Assembly: GCF_010183535.1 (NCBI RefSeq)
Contig: NC_071328.1
Location: forward strand, 2,480,001 to 2,544,000
DNA: 64,000 bases
Source of the DNA: Caenorhabditis remanei
Lineage: Eukaryota; Nematoda; Chromadorea; Rhabditida; Rhabditidae
Reading direction: 5' to 3'
Made by a program: the position numbers and the translations under genes
Notes under the pieces: generated by a model
Told to the model about the DNA's origin: nothing
Database searches by the model: none
The model's input: only the letters and a program-made list of their open reading frames with translations
Shown here: piece by piece, positions 8,760 through 20,600 of the stretch
How positions within the stretch are numbered: position 1 is the first letter of the stretch
Layout: every line of letters begins with the position of its first letter

Positions 8760-11350
8760 ATGATGGCGCTTTTTATCGATTTTCTTTTTATCCTCAACAC
8801 TTTCTCAATGATTACGGTAGGTGGGGGGCGGGGCGTAGATCAAAAAAATTCAAAAAATCGATAAATTTTCAGGGTACAGGTATATTCATCGTCTGTCTAT
8901 GTAAGGCGAAAAAAAGAAACAAATGTCCGGTTCGGCCGATTACCTCATCGATGAGATTGGTAAGTGCGCTCCACTGGACGCCACTTTTTTTGGCGGGAAA
9001 TTAAAAAATTTGAGTTTTTTTGAGCTTTTTTTCACTTTTTTCGAGAAAATTCCAAAAAAAAAAGAAAAAAAGCGCTACAATGGAGTTGGCTCGGCGGGAA
9101 ACTCAAAATTTCAAAGGAATTTTTTTCAGTGAGTGTGCGTTGGAGCGCGATAGCTCAAAACTTCTGAGTAATCGCGCTCTGTTGAACACTCGGTGCCAAA
9201 TGCAGTGGAGCGTGGTTGCATTACATCTGTGCAATCGCGCCCCGTTGAGTATTTTGGTACCGAAATTTGAATAAAAACGCCGCAGTGAATAAAAAAATTT
9301 ACAAAGTACGAAATACAAACTAAATACTGCATCACTGGGTTCGTGTGTGCAAACGCGCTCCACTGGACCTCGCGGGAAATTTGAAATTTTGAGTTTTTTT
9401 GACTCAGGAGTCTCGTTTATACCGATTTTTTCACTTTTTTTCGAGAAAATTCTCACAAAATTACCAAAAAAAGGGGAAAACGTGCTCCATTGGACTTGAC
9501 GCGGCGGCGAGTTCAAAATCTCAAGAACTAATATGTTTCGGTGAGTGTGCGTTGGACCAATCTGAGCAATCGCGCCCTGTTGAACACTTGGCGCCAAATT
9601 CACAAGTGGTGCAGTGGAGCGCGGTTTCACTACATCTGTGCAATCGCGCCCCGTTGAATATTTTGGCGCCGAAATTTGAATAAAAAACGCGGCAGCGAAT
9701 AAAACGACGCCGCAGCGAATAGGAATTTCCAGATGTCCAAATTCCAGGCCCCCGCATCCGACGTAATGATTGATAGTACACGAACAGCAGTGGATAAGGA
9801 AGAGAAGAAGAAAATGAAGGAAAAAGCGGACAAATCGTTACGAATATCATCGAAAAAGTCGAAAAAATCGATATGGAAGAAGAAAGGGGGTAGTAAGTCA
9901 TCGGATGCCTCACAGAAGGCGTCGAAGAAATCGAAAAAGTCGAAGAAACGAAGCGAGCGACAGCCGGTTCCGAAGAGACCACAGGTCGGCGCGATGGATG
10001 ACGATGTCAAGTCAACGCAGAGATCTGGGGTTAGTTTTCATTTTGTAGATCAAAACTAGAGCTACACTTTTGTAGTTTGTAGTTTTTTGATAGCTCCGCC
10101 CACTTTCGAGATATGCGCCTTTAAAGATTGCAACCAAGATGAAGCGCCAGTGAAAATTGGCCTACTTTGACATGTCCCCTTGGTGTCACTTGTTGTCTCA
10201 AATGTCCCAAAGTTATATTTGATATGTAGATCAAATCTAGGGCTACATTTTCGTAGTTGACCGTTTTTTGATAACTCCGCCCACTTTTGAGATATGCGCC
10301 TTTAAAGATTGGAAGCGGGAGCACTGTTCGAGAGAGAGAGAGAGGTGGATAGAGACGCAGAGAAGCTAGAGTGTCTAACTGTCTGGGCTTCCTGTAGTTT
10401 GTAGTTTGTAGTATGTCAACTACATCCAAGTGAATGACTATTCATTGAGAGAGCGCAGACAGTTAGACACTCTAGCTTCTCTGCGTCTCTGTCCACCCGA
10501 CCCTCGAGTAGGTCGCCGTCTTTAAAGGCGCATATCTCGAAAGTGGGCGGAGCTATCAAAAAGTTGTCAACTACAAAAATGTAGCCCCAGATTTGATGTA
10601 CCTAACCAAACAATTTTTTCTCGAATTTGCACCAAAATTGAGCTCGTGGCCTTGCTTCAAATTAACATTCTAAATTCCACTAGCAATTCGGTTAAATGGG
10701 GAATACGGTTGATTTCGGTTTTGATCTACATTATAATTTTCCAGAATAGCGACCCGCGTGGACCACCAAAAACCGCCGCTGCTCTACCACAGGCTAATAG
10801 TGTACAGTAAGTGTGGAATTTCGAAAGTTCGGCCACAGGAAGTTAGACACCAAACTTTAAAGGCGCATATCTCAGAAGTGGGCGGAGCTATCAAAAAGTT
10901 GTCAACTATAAAAATGTAGATCATAAAATTTCGCACATTTTTGTAGTTGACAACTTTTTGATAGCTCCGCCCACTTTTGAGATATGCGCCTTTAAAATTT
11001 GGAAAGTTTTGAATTGCCGCGCGCGCGCTCGTGACTGCGCGGGAATTCAAATTTTTTTTGATTTTTCAGAGCTAAAACACCCAAAAGTTCTCCCATCGGC
11101 ACTCTTCCATCCGCTAATCCCTCAGACGGTCCAAAAGCACTGTCCCCTGTCAAATCGATCCCCAAGACACCTGTCCAATCACTTCCACTACTAACGCCGG
11201 TGCCGGAGAGTAAGTACGCTCCACTGAACTACAGTACCCTCAAAAAATTTAAAATCTCACTTTCTAGGCGGTCCGTCACCGAGATCCGCACCAGTCGCCC
11301 TGCCGAATAGTGCAGAATCCAAGAATATCAAGTCGATGCCGGTGTTTTGA
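8760..11350 (+). CDS. One-pass membrane protein with Lys/Ser-rich tail, second gene (6 exons)
   Basis: Exons 8760-8816, 8873-8959, 9733-10029, 10745-10806, 11070-11209 and 11268-11350 join in phase to give about 241 residues. I do not recognise the family. Exons 1 and 2 encode a hydrophobic N-terminus, FIDFLFILNTFSMITGTGIF, followed by IVCLC and a basic stop-transfer KAKKRNK. Exon 3 is Lys-rich, with KKSKKS and SKKSKKSKKRS runs like those in the 3325-5538 gene. Exons 4-6 are Pro/Ser-rich (TPKSSP, SPVKSIPKTPVQS) with several S/T-P sites. An in-frame ATG at 8661 would add 33 residues; I prefer 8760 because it places the membrane helix at the N-terminus. Introns 2 and 3 are packed with repeats. 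Membrane topology and function are unknown. Confidence 0.72.
10080..11000. repeat. TTTAAAGGCGCATATCTC inverted repeats
   Basis: The unit TTTAAAGGCGCATATCTC, followed by gaaagtgggcggagc, tatcaaaaagt and caactacaaaaatgtag, occurs at about 10100, 10290, 10520, 10855 and 10970 in both orientations, across introns 3 and 4 of the Lys/Ser-rich gene. Between two of them (10330-10500) is a separate foldback, AGCTAGAGTGTCTAACTGTC with its inverse. Confidence 0.75.
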
Positions 11351-11370
11351 ACGAACAATCCCGTAGATCA

Positions 11371-11376
11371 AATAAA
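11371..11376 (+). terminator. Poly(A) signal of second Lys/Ser-rich gene
   Basis: AATAAA, 21 bases after the stop codon at 11350. Confidence 0.65.
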
Positions 11377-11670
11377 TTTTTGTTTATCGATTGATTTTTT
11401 TTGGCCTATCATAATGATCATTGGTCAAGGCCGGGCGGTCGTGGACGCGACGCGGTCGCGTCGCGTGTCTTACTACATGTAATTTGACCGTTAAATCTAT
11501 ATTTTCAATGGAGCGCGCTTGCATACATGGGCGGTGTGCTGATTTAAAAAAAAAAGGGGCGTGGCTTAGAAACATTCAGTATTTAAAAGAAACAAGAGGG
11601 GTTGGATTAACAGTTAACAACAAAAAAAACAATGAAAAAACATTAAAATTAGTGCAAAATTAACAAAAAA
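11377..11670. other. Convergent 3' spacer
   Basis: Lies between the second Lys/Ser-rich gene and the elpc-1 3' end. Holds one GGAGCGCGCTTGCA word (about 11511) and A-rich sequence. No gene seen. Confidence 0.5.
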
Positions 11671-14600
11671 TTATGGGAAAACCGAGGGAAACGTGGCGGA
11701 TGGAGCGATCAATTCAGGTTCGAGACGGAAGATTGGTGGCATTGGAATGGGCGACGGCTCCTGGTTGGCGTCGAACTGTAAAGGGGAAATATATGAGGAC
11801 GTTTCGAAACCGAGACGTTATGGAACTGGAGGGGGGGGGCGTTTCGAAACTCATCTGAATCAATTTTGTCTGCAATTTCAGGGAAAAGCTTTTTTCGACC
11901 TAGAATATTAGCGGAGCAATTTCGTTACAACTGCGCTCCACCGCAAACGAGAGAGTATCGGCGAGAGAGACGCAGAGTTTTTTCTCGCGCCGACACAGAT
12001 TTTCACCAGTTTTTGATCTTCTTTCACAAGTTTTACTTAAAAAAATTTAAAATTTGCCAATTTCCGAGAGAAAATTATGCAAAAATAGATTAAAAAAATG
12101 GTGAAAATCTGTTTCGCGCCAAAAAAAAACTCTGCGTCTCTCTCGCCGATACTCTCTCATTTGCGGTGGGGCGCAGTTGTAAGAAGGCGTGGGCCGCTAA
12201 TATCATTAAAATAACAATTTTATGAACTAAATTCCTGGGAAATCGACGTAAATCTCTTTAAAATGACACAAATTCCTTGAAAATGACCAAAATTCTTTTT
12301 TTTAAAGTCTAAATTCTATGCAATATTAGCTAAATTCCGTTAAAAATGACGCAATTTCTTTAAAAAATGACTTAAATTCGTTAAAAATGACATAAATTCC
12401 TTTAAAAATAGTTTTTTTCGACCTAAAAAGTCTGCAATTCCAGACAAAAAACATGCATGGCGGTGTCGAGACGGCGTTTCACAACCGAGGTTTTCTGAAA
12501 CCGAATATACATGTTCTGGTTTCAAAACGTCCCTGAAGTTGGTTTTTAAGAATTTGGACACTCTAAAACTGCCGGAATTGAGAGATGACGTTTCGAAACC
12601 GATAAATTAAGATTTAGAATCCGAGACATTTCAAAACCGGTGTACGTTTAAAAACCGATTTCATTTTTGCGTTTCGGTTTCAAAATGTCCTTAATTTGAG
12701 GGTGTTGTATCTCGTGCTAATAGAGAAACAATGTATAATAATCACTCGTTTATTAGTGATTCGGAATACGAGAATGAGGGGGGACAAGGGGTACAATCCT
12801 TCACGGGTCACGTTCCGGATTCAGGTATAAAACTACAACTGACTTTAGAACGAGAGGAAAAGGATGACATTTCCTCTTCGCGGGCAAACGGGGGAATACG
12901 AGGGAAAGCGGGTAGATCAAAAAGGTAGATCAAAAATAATATAAATCTTTGTGACTAAATAAACAACGTCACAACACCTCCCTACGTAAAGATAAAACAT
13001 ACTGGTTTAATTAGGAACAATAATGATGGTATCAGGATAAGTAGAACAAATAGGAAATATCACAAAATGAGCATTTATCTGTGATCTGATGGATCGTACT
13101 TGACGACGTTCTTCCTGACACGGGTTGTCCTTCTTGGTTGAACTGGAGACGGAGCAAGTCGTTGTCCTTGAACTGATGTAGTTGTTGACTGACTTGACGA
13201 TTGTTGAGTAGATGCCCTTGACTGAACTTGTTGCACTGGAGATGGCGTTGTCCCTTGACCTTGATGCACTTGCTGTGGTGAATCCATGACTGGTGTAGAC
13301 GTCGCATTATCCCTCTTTGCTTCATCGGTAGACTTCCTTGCTGACCAAACTGTCGGCAACTCGAACACATCGAACATAGTGGTAGCCCACTCGTGCTCCT
13401 TGCTTGGCTCCTGTGTTGACTCTTCCAATCTCATCTTCATTTGATTGGCATGTACAACACGCTCTCGTCCGTCATTCAGACCGATGACGTAGACGACTCG
13501 ACCTTGTCGCTGGTTAACCTTTCCAGGTTTCCACGACCATGTATTCTTCTCGAATACCTTCACAAATACAGAATCACCTTTACGGTAACTTCTGGCTTTC
13601 ACTCCGTGATGCTTATCAAACTGTTCTTTCATTGCAACTTGCTCTGAATCTACAGTCTTATTCAACTGCGGCATCATCAACGATAACCTTGTTCTCAGAC
13701 GCCTTCCGAGATGAACTTCTGCTGGTGTCAAACCTCCAAGAGCATTTGACGGTGTTGAGCGATAGTGTAACAGAAATTGAGATAAGATCTCATTGTTCAC
13801 ACTTCCCTCCCCTTTTAACTTTTTCAATCCTCTCTTCAATGTGTCAACAAATCTTTCTGCTTGACCGTTCGATTGAGGATGAAATGCTGGTGAGCGAACA
13901 TGCTCAATTCCTGCATCCTGGCACATCGTAGCAAATTCCTTTGACACGAACTGTGTACCATTATCAGAAACCAAAGTTTCAGGGTAACCGTGTTGACTGA
14001 ACATGTCTTTCAATGTTCCGACGGTCGAAACTGCCGATATCGACTTCACTATCTTCACCTCTGCCCATTTTGATTTAGCATCAACTGCGACAAGATAGTA
14101 TTGTCCGTTCTCTGGACCTGCATAGTCGATATGAACTCTTTGCCAAACACGCTCCGGTGTCTTCCATGGCTGTAATGGGATCTTCCTAGGGATCTTCCCA
14201 CCTTGACTAATAGTGCACGACGACACTACTTTCTCCACGACCCTTGAAGCTCCCTGTACACTTGGACGCTTCGATCTGGAGACTGGTGTTGCATTCTCAT
14301 TCACCTTGAGAACTGCCTTCTTTTTAACCCACCGTTTTAGTCCCTTCTTGAACACCTCCGGAAACTTTCCGTTCAATCCCCCATGGATTACATCTGTGTT
14401 TGAATGCGTCAGCTCATCGACCATCATTCCCATGTGATAAGACATCTCTTTAGATCTTCCGATCCAGTCTAACCCCAACAGATTTCCGTGTTCTCGGACA
14501 TACACATAACCAGTTCCTACTGATCCTTTGAGTCTGAACTCCACTAGCGCCCTGCCTAGTATCTTCAACTCATTTCCACTTGCTGACTTCACTTTAGATC

Positions 14601-17600
14601 TACATCTCTCCAAGTCAGGCTTTCCTATTCTACTCCAATCTTCCCTTCCGATGAGAGTGATATCAGATCCAGTATCCAACTGAAACTCCACCGACTCACT
14701 ATTCACATCTACTGACACATACTGACGGACAGAATTGACCTCAGCATCTTCCGAAGAAGCTCCACCAACTATGGCAACGTGTTGTGTCTTTCTAGATGAC
14801 GAATCTTTTCTCGATCTGCAAAAACTGGACATATGTCCCTTCTTCTGACAATCGAAACATGTTGTGAGTGGTTTGGGACAATCTGGCTTCCTATGGCCAC
14901 GTTTCCCACAGTTCCAACACTTTCCACCTTCAGAATTACCATCTTCTGATGTGTTCTTTTCTCTACTCTGATCCTGATTACTCGGCCTTTTAGCATACAC
15001 CGCTCTCACTGCCGTATCACTTTTCTCCATCTCCGATACCGCACTAGTTTGACTCTGAATTTTCTGCCATTCTGTACACAACTCATTGATGTTAACTTTT
15101 TCTCCCAGTTCTGTCTTCTTCTCGACATATTTCAGAAAATATGCACGAGTTTTGGTATCCTGTGCGGGATCTAACCCTCTTAGCCAAAAGAACACCTTCC
15201 AACCATCAGAATCAATGTCTTTCAACATTGCCAATTCACACAACGCATTCACCTTGTTTGTGTATTCAACTGAAGAATCACCATCACGAGCGATGTTGAT
15301 GCACGCGAATCTATGCGAGAACAAACTCTTCTTTATATCGAACATTTCTTTCAAAATGTCGACGGTATCTTTGAAGTCCACCTCATGGTGCAACTTGGGA
15401 CAGATTCTTCTAGAATACTGTTCATATACCTCCTCTGACAATTTACTCACTAACAGAGCAACTCTGTTTTTGTCATCGAGACCCTTTCCTTCCTCAGTAA
15501 ACGCCGTACTGTAACGCGCGTACCACTTCGAGAATGTTTTCTCGGTTTCCAAATCGAATTGGAACACCGAAATTCTACCACCAATGTCGTTCATCAACTG
15601 TGATTGTGACACGGTTAGTCCGCTTGATGTTCCCAAGGAACCATCAATTTGACTCTTTTCCGCCACGGCTTTTGTCAAGACAGCAATGGTTTCTTCATGC
15701 TTTTTGGCTTGTTCGGCCATTTGCTTTTGCATGAGTTCCATCATTTCGATGAACTTTCGGTTCATCTCTGCGTCTGACATTTTTCAATCAAACTTTAGAT
15801 AAACTGGGTAACAACCAGTATCTTTAGCTTTGATCGCCTCTCAATCACCAGAAAAATCGATATTCGCCGGATAAAAATCCAACCGAAAAACGAATACTTC
15901 TCGTTTTCGATTACGAAAAATCGATATTTCTCTGTGAAATTGAGTGTGCTTCCGGATCCACGTTTAGCAACACACAATTCTTTGAGAACTAGAGGCAACG
16001 AAAACTGATTTGCTTTCCGGATCTACGTTTAAGCAAACAGAATTCTTAAAACTAGAGACAGAGAAAACTGATTTGCTTTCCGGATCACGTTTAAGCAAAC
16101 AGAATTCTTTATCAACTTGCTAGTCTTTCTTTCCGGATCACGTTTAAGAAAAGAGCTAACAAGTGATACGGTGGTCTTCTCACTCAAACTGAGCTCGAAA
16201 TCTGATCGCCACTGTTGTGTCTCGTGCTAATAGAGAAACAATGTATAATAATCACTCGTTTATTAGTGATTCGGAATACGAGAATGAGGGGGGACAAGGG
16301 GTACAATCCTTCACGGGTCACGTTCCGGATTCAGGTATAAAACTACAACTGACTTTAGAACGAGAGGAAAAGGATGACATTTCCTCTTCGCGGGCAAACG
16401 GGGGAATACGAGGGAAAGCGGGTAGATCAAAAAGGTAGATCAAAAATAATATAAATCTTTGTGACTAAATAAACAACGTCACAACAGAGGGTTTTAAGGA
16501 CGTTTCGAAACCAAAAACTTCGAAAATTGACACTTTTTCTGTCCTCGATTGGTTTTTGAGGGTTTTGAGGACGTGTTAAAACCGGGACGTTTTGAAACTA
16601 TGCCGTTTTGCAACCAATTCTTCCATCGGTTCCAAAACGTCCTTGATTGGTTTTTGAGGGTTTTAAGGACGTTTCGAAACCAAAAACTTCGAAAATTGAC
16701 ACTTTTTCTGTCCTTGATTGGTTTTTGAGAGTTAGGAACGTGTTAAAACCGGGACGTTTTGAAACTATGCCATTTTGGAACCATTTCTTCTATCGGTTTC
16801 AAAACGTCCCTGTTTTAAACCGTACCAATGCGTAAAGTGGTCCTGGCAACTGTTGAATCGACAAGTTCTCCGGCCAAATCGCGAGTTTACTCTTCTGAAG
16901 TTTTTGAACGAATTCATCGTAGACACTTCTCAATTTGAGTGATTCTGTGAAGTATCCGACTGTCATCAGGACGGGAATCAGTTGGCAAAGTTCGTCTGAA
17001 AAATGTGAGATTTTAGATGAACTTCTTATAAAATTTTGAGATTTCACGGCGTTTTTGACAGCATTTTTCATGAAAAAATCAGAAAATTACTGAAAAATCA
17101 CAATTCCGAACTTTAAAAAAGGAAAAATTGCAGATTTTAGCAGATTTTTTGTCGTTTTTACCTTTCGCAATGATTTTCAGCTCAAAATGAGATAAATGAA
17201 CAAAACATGAAGTTGAAAACACGGTTTTCTCTAAATTTTGAAAAATGGGAAATCGGATATTTTCAACTCAAAAAATGTCGAAATCAGCAAAAAATTGCAA
17301 TTTTAACTAAAAAACTTTTCGAAAAACGTAATTTTTAGGCAAAAATGCCGTTTTTCAGTTGAAAATTATAGAAAAAACCATACTTGTCAAAAATCGGGCC
17401 GGCCCGGCTCGGCCCGTCGGCCCGGCCCGGCCCGGCCCGGCCCGGCCCGGGCCGCCACGGGCCGGGCCGGGCCGGGCCAAAATTTCTCTCGGCCCGGCCC
17501 GGCCCGGTCGGCCCGGATTCAAAAATGGGTACCCATTTTTACCAATTTTTTTTGAAATTTTTCGAAAAAAAACAGTAAAAATGCTTAAATTATCATTACA

Positions 17601-20600
17601 TATTCACATTTTGATTCAATTTTAAATGTTTATTCGAAAACTATACTTTTTTCAAAAAATTTCCAAAAAAAATTCAAAAACTCAAAATGTTTTGAAAAAA
17701 TGTTTCAAAACGGGCCGAGCGGGCCGGGCCGGGCCGGGCCGGGCCGGGCCGAGATTTTTCCTGATTTCGGCCCGGCCCGGCCCGGCCCGGCCCGGCCCGT
17801 GACAAGTATGGAAAAAACATCATTTTCCAGTCAAAATCCGCTCGAAAATCGCAATTTTCAGCTCAAAATCATCAAAAATCCACGAATATGACTTGAAGGA
17901 GGACTGAAATCACATTTCGTTTATTTCAGATTCCGATTAAAAAAAAGGTCAATCTCTCTAAAAGGAATTGTGAATTTCAGGTATTTCGAGTCTTTGAGTT
18001 GGCAAAGTTCGTCTGGAAAATTGAAAAAGTAAATGAGATTGTATGGAATTTTCAGACTTTTTTCCTCAAATTTCGGGAAATTGAGAAAAATATTGGTCAT
18101 TCCTATGAAAAAATACTCAAAAATCCTTCCAAACCGCGAATTTTCCACCCGAATACGGTCGAAACAGGGTACTGCTGGTCCATCTTTTTGGTTTTGTGTT
18201 CTTAGGCAACGGAAAGTTCTTCCATCCGTCCGTTTCTTCATTATTGTTAGAATTAAGCTAGTTTTCAGTGTTATCATTAGGATGAAAAGACTGAAAATGA
18301 TGAAATTCAACAATAATGGCAAAACGGAATGGTGGAAGAACTTCCCGTGGCCTAGAAACCCAAAAACAAAAAGGTCGGCCAGCAGTGACCAATTTTGATC
18401 ATTTTCGGGCTGAAAATAGCCGTTCTTTGAAATTTTTCGTTTTCAGAAAATTTAAATCATGACGATATTCTGAAAATTTTGGATTTCGGAGTTAGAGATG
18501 CAGAGAATGCTCAAAAATGCATAAATTGTGTGCTCAAAACTGCAAAATAATTTCTGACCAATTTTTTTCATTTTTGACAAATTTATCAAGTTTCGATCAA
18601 AAATAGATCAGAAGCCGGGCTTTTTTAGAAACTACAAAGCTCCGCCCATTTCAGACTGATTTTTCATAAGTTTTTATTGAAAATTTCAGAAAAGTCCTCC
18701 TGAAAATGTCCAATTATGTCTAAATGTCATTTTCTGAGAAATTTCAGTCATTTTAAGCCAATTTTCAGGTATTTCGAGTCTTCGCAACGACTTTCAGCTC
18801 AAAATTCGCTCGAAAATCACGAAATTTGACTTAAAAGAGGACTGAAATCATACTTTGTTTATTTCAAATGCCGATTTAAAAAAATTGGATTATCAGTAGG
18901 CGAAAATTTCAACCATTTCGAGTCGTTTTTTCTAATTTTCTGAAATGTTCGCTATTTCTCTACCCAAAACTCACTTCCCACGGTCTCCGTCCATCTATAA
19001 TTCTCAGCCAACACCATCAACAGTGCCGAGTCCTCATACTCTCCGCCCTCTTTCAGCGACGCCTTCTTCTTCTCAATCTGCTTCCTTCTTCTGACACTTG
19101 ACGCCATAGAAACCTTAGAGGATCCAGAAGATCTCAGCGAGCTAATACTCGATATCACCGAAATATCATCCCTCAAATCATCCACTTCCCCCGCAGCGTA
19201 CTGCTCAACTCTCTTCAATTTCAGATCTCTAACCACCGCGAGACGCTTCTTATACTTCTCAAATTCCTCTACTCTTCTGGAGATCTCCGTCAGAATCTGC
19301 TCCTGTCTACCGTACACCGACACCTTCAGAATCTCCACTTCCCCTCCTGCTTCCCTCCTCGCCTCCCCCCATTCATTCGCTTCACAGAGCACTTGCACAA
19401 TCTGTTGGCTCGGTGAGCCCGCAAGTTTCAGCGCCTTGGCAAGCTCCTTCGGCAGACGAGCCTCGCGTAACGTCGCCGACATCTTCAACGCGTGAATCTT
19501 GAGTGCTCCAGAATCCAACGAGAATCGACGTGCGGCCGCCTGGAGCCCATCGACGTCACGTGACATCTCCCAACACTTGAGGCATTTCTCCTGGGCTCCG
19601 GCGAGCTCGTAGAATAGCGCCGCCTCTTTCCAATGGACTCGACGCTCGAGCTCCGCGGCGTATAGCTCACAGAATTCTGCGTATCGCTTATCGCCTGGAT
19701 TCAGAAGGGTTAACGCCTTCTGATGGAGATTTTCTCGTTGGATAATCTCCTTGATGTCATAAAACCAGGGAGATTCTGAATCCTTTTGAATTTTCTCATC
19801 CAAAACGATCAACGATCGAATCGCGTCAAGCCACGCCTCCCGGACCACATTAATCCGGTATTCTCTCTCCGATTCGTCTGAAATCCGATTGAGTTTATTC
19901 AACACGGGAAGATATTCCTTTGGATCGTAATTCGACGCCTCCGCAACCTGTTGAGCCAATTTCAGATCGTACGTCGAAAGAGCACAATTGAAGAGCTCTT
20001 TCGCTGGGACGAAGAATGAGATGTGATGGAGACTGTGACGGGTGAACACGTCCTTCCGGTCCACTGCAAATTGACGGATTTTAAGGGGGGGAATTTGGAT
20101 TTTTGCATAGTTGTCTAGGCCCATTTTCAATTTTTTTTCTAAATTTGATTAAAGGTGTACTAAGATGAACTCAGACTTTTCTCATAGAATAATATGTGTG
20201 TCTTTTTGTCGATTTTTCCGCATGAAAAATTGAAAATTGAAAAAAAAATTGGAAATTTTTCTCAAAAATCCCATATCCCTGACAAGACGGGCCTGACGGG
20301 CCGGGCCCGGACCGAAGCTTTTCAGGCCCGGCCCGTCATTTGACAAGTATGTCTAGGCCAGGCCCGGCCCGGCAAGGCCCGAAGGTCCGGCTTCAAAAAA
20401 TGACCTTTTTTCCAATTTTTTCATCGAAAATGTGACCATTTTTGACTTTTTTCAGAATTTCTTCTAATTCTGAATGATAATCAAAAATTTGACTTTTTCG
20501 CGAAAAAATTCAAACAATTTCAAACAATTTGACTTTCGCGCCAATTTGTCCGGGCCTTGACAGCTATGATTTTTTGTGAATTTAAGGCGTTTTTGACAGA

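Larger units (their letters stand above)
12698..16491 (-). mobile_element. Ty3/gypsy-like LTR retrotransposon, RT-deleted
   Basis: Complete element of 3.78 kb (12703-16486) in minus orientation with 274-bp LTRs that differ at one base, bounded by TGTTGT...ACAACA and flanked by the 5-bp duplication GAGGG (12698-12702 and 16487-16491). It has one long gag-protease-integrase frame. The short length follows from loss of the reverse transcriptase and RNase H region. The near-identical LTRs imply recent insertion. Because the pol frame is incomplete, its movement must have relied on enzymes from a full-length relative. Confidence 0.95.

Noticed and set aside
13441..15734. Plus-strand open frames opposite the retrotransposon
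   Set aside because: Antisense shadows of the 901-codon frame; no domain resemblance.
17359..17891. Open frames with Arg/Pro/Gly/Ala runs
   Set aside because: Translations of CGGGCC words within a MITE.
17921..18322. Minus-strand frame containing DELCQL as an elpc-1 exon
   Set aside because: Only the exon edge is duplicated; similarity ends after a few codons and the true exon at 16995 continues the protein.
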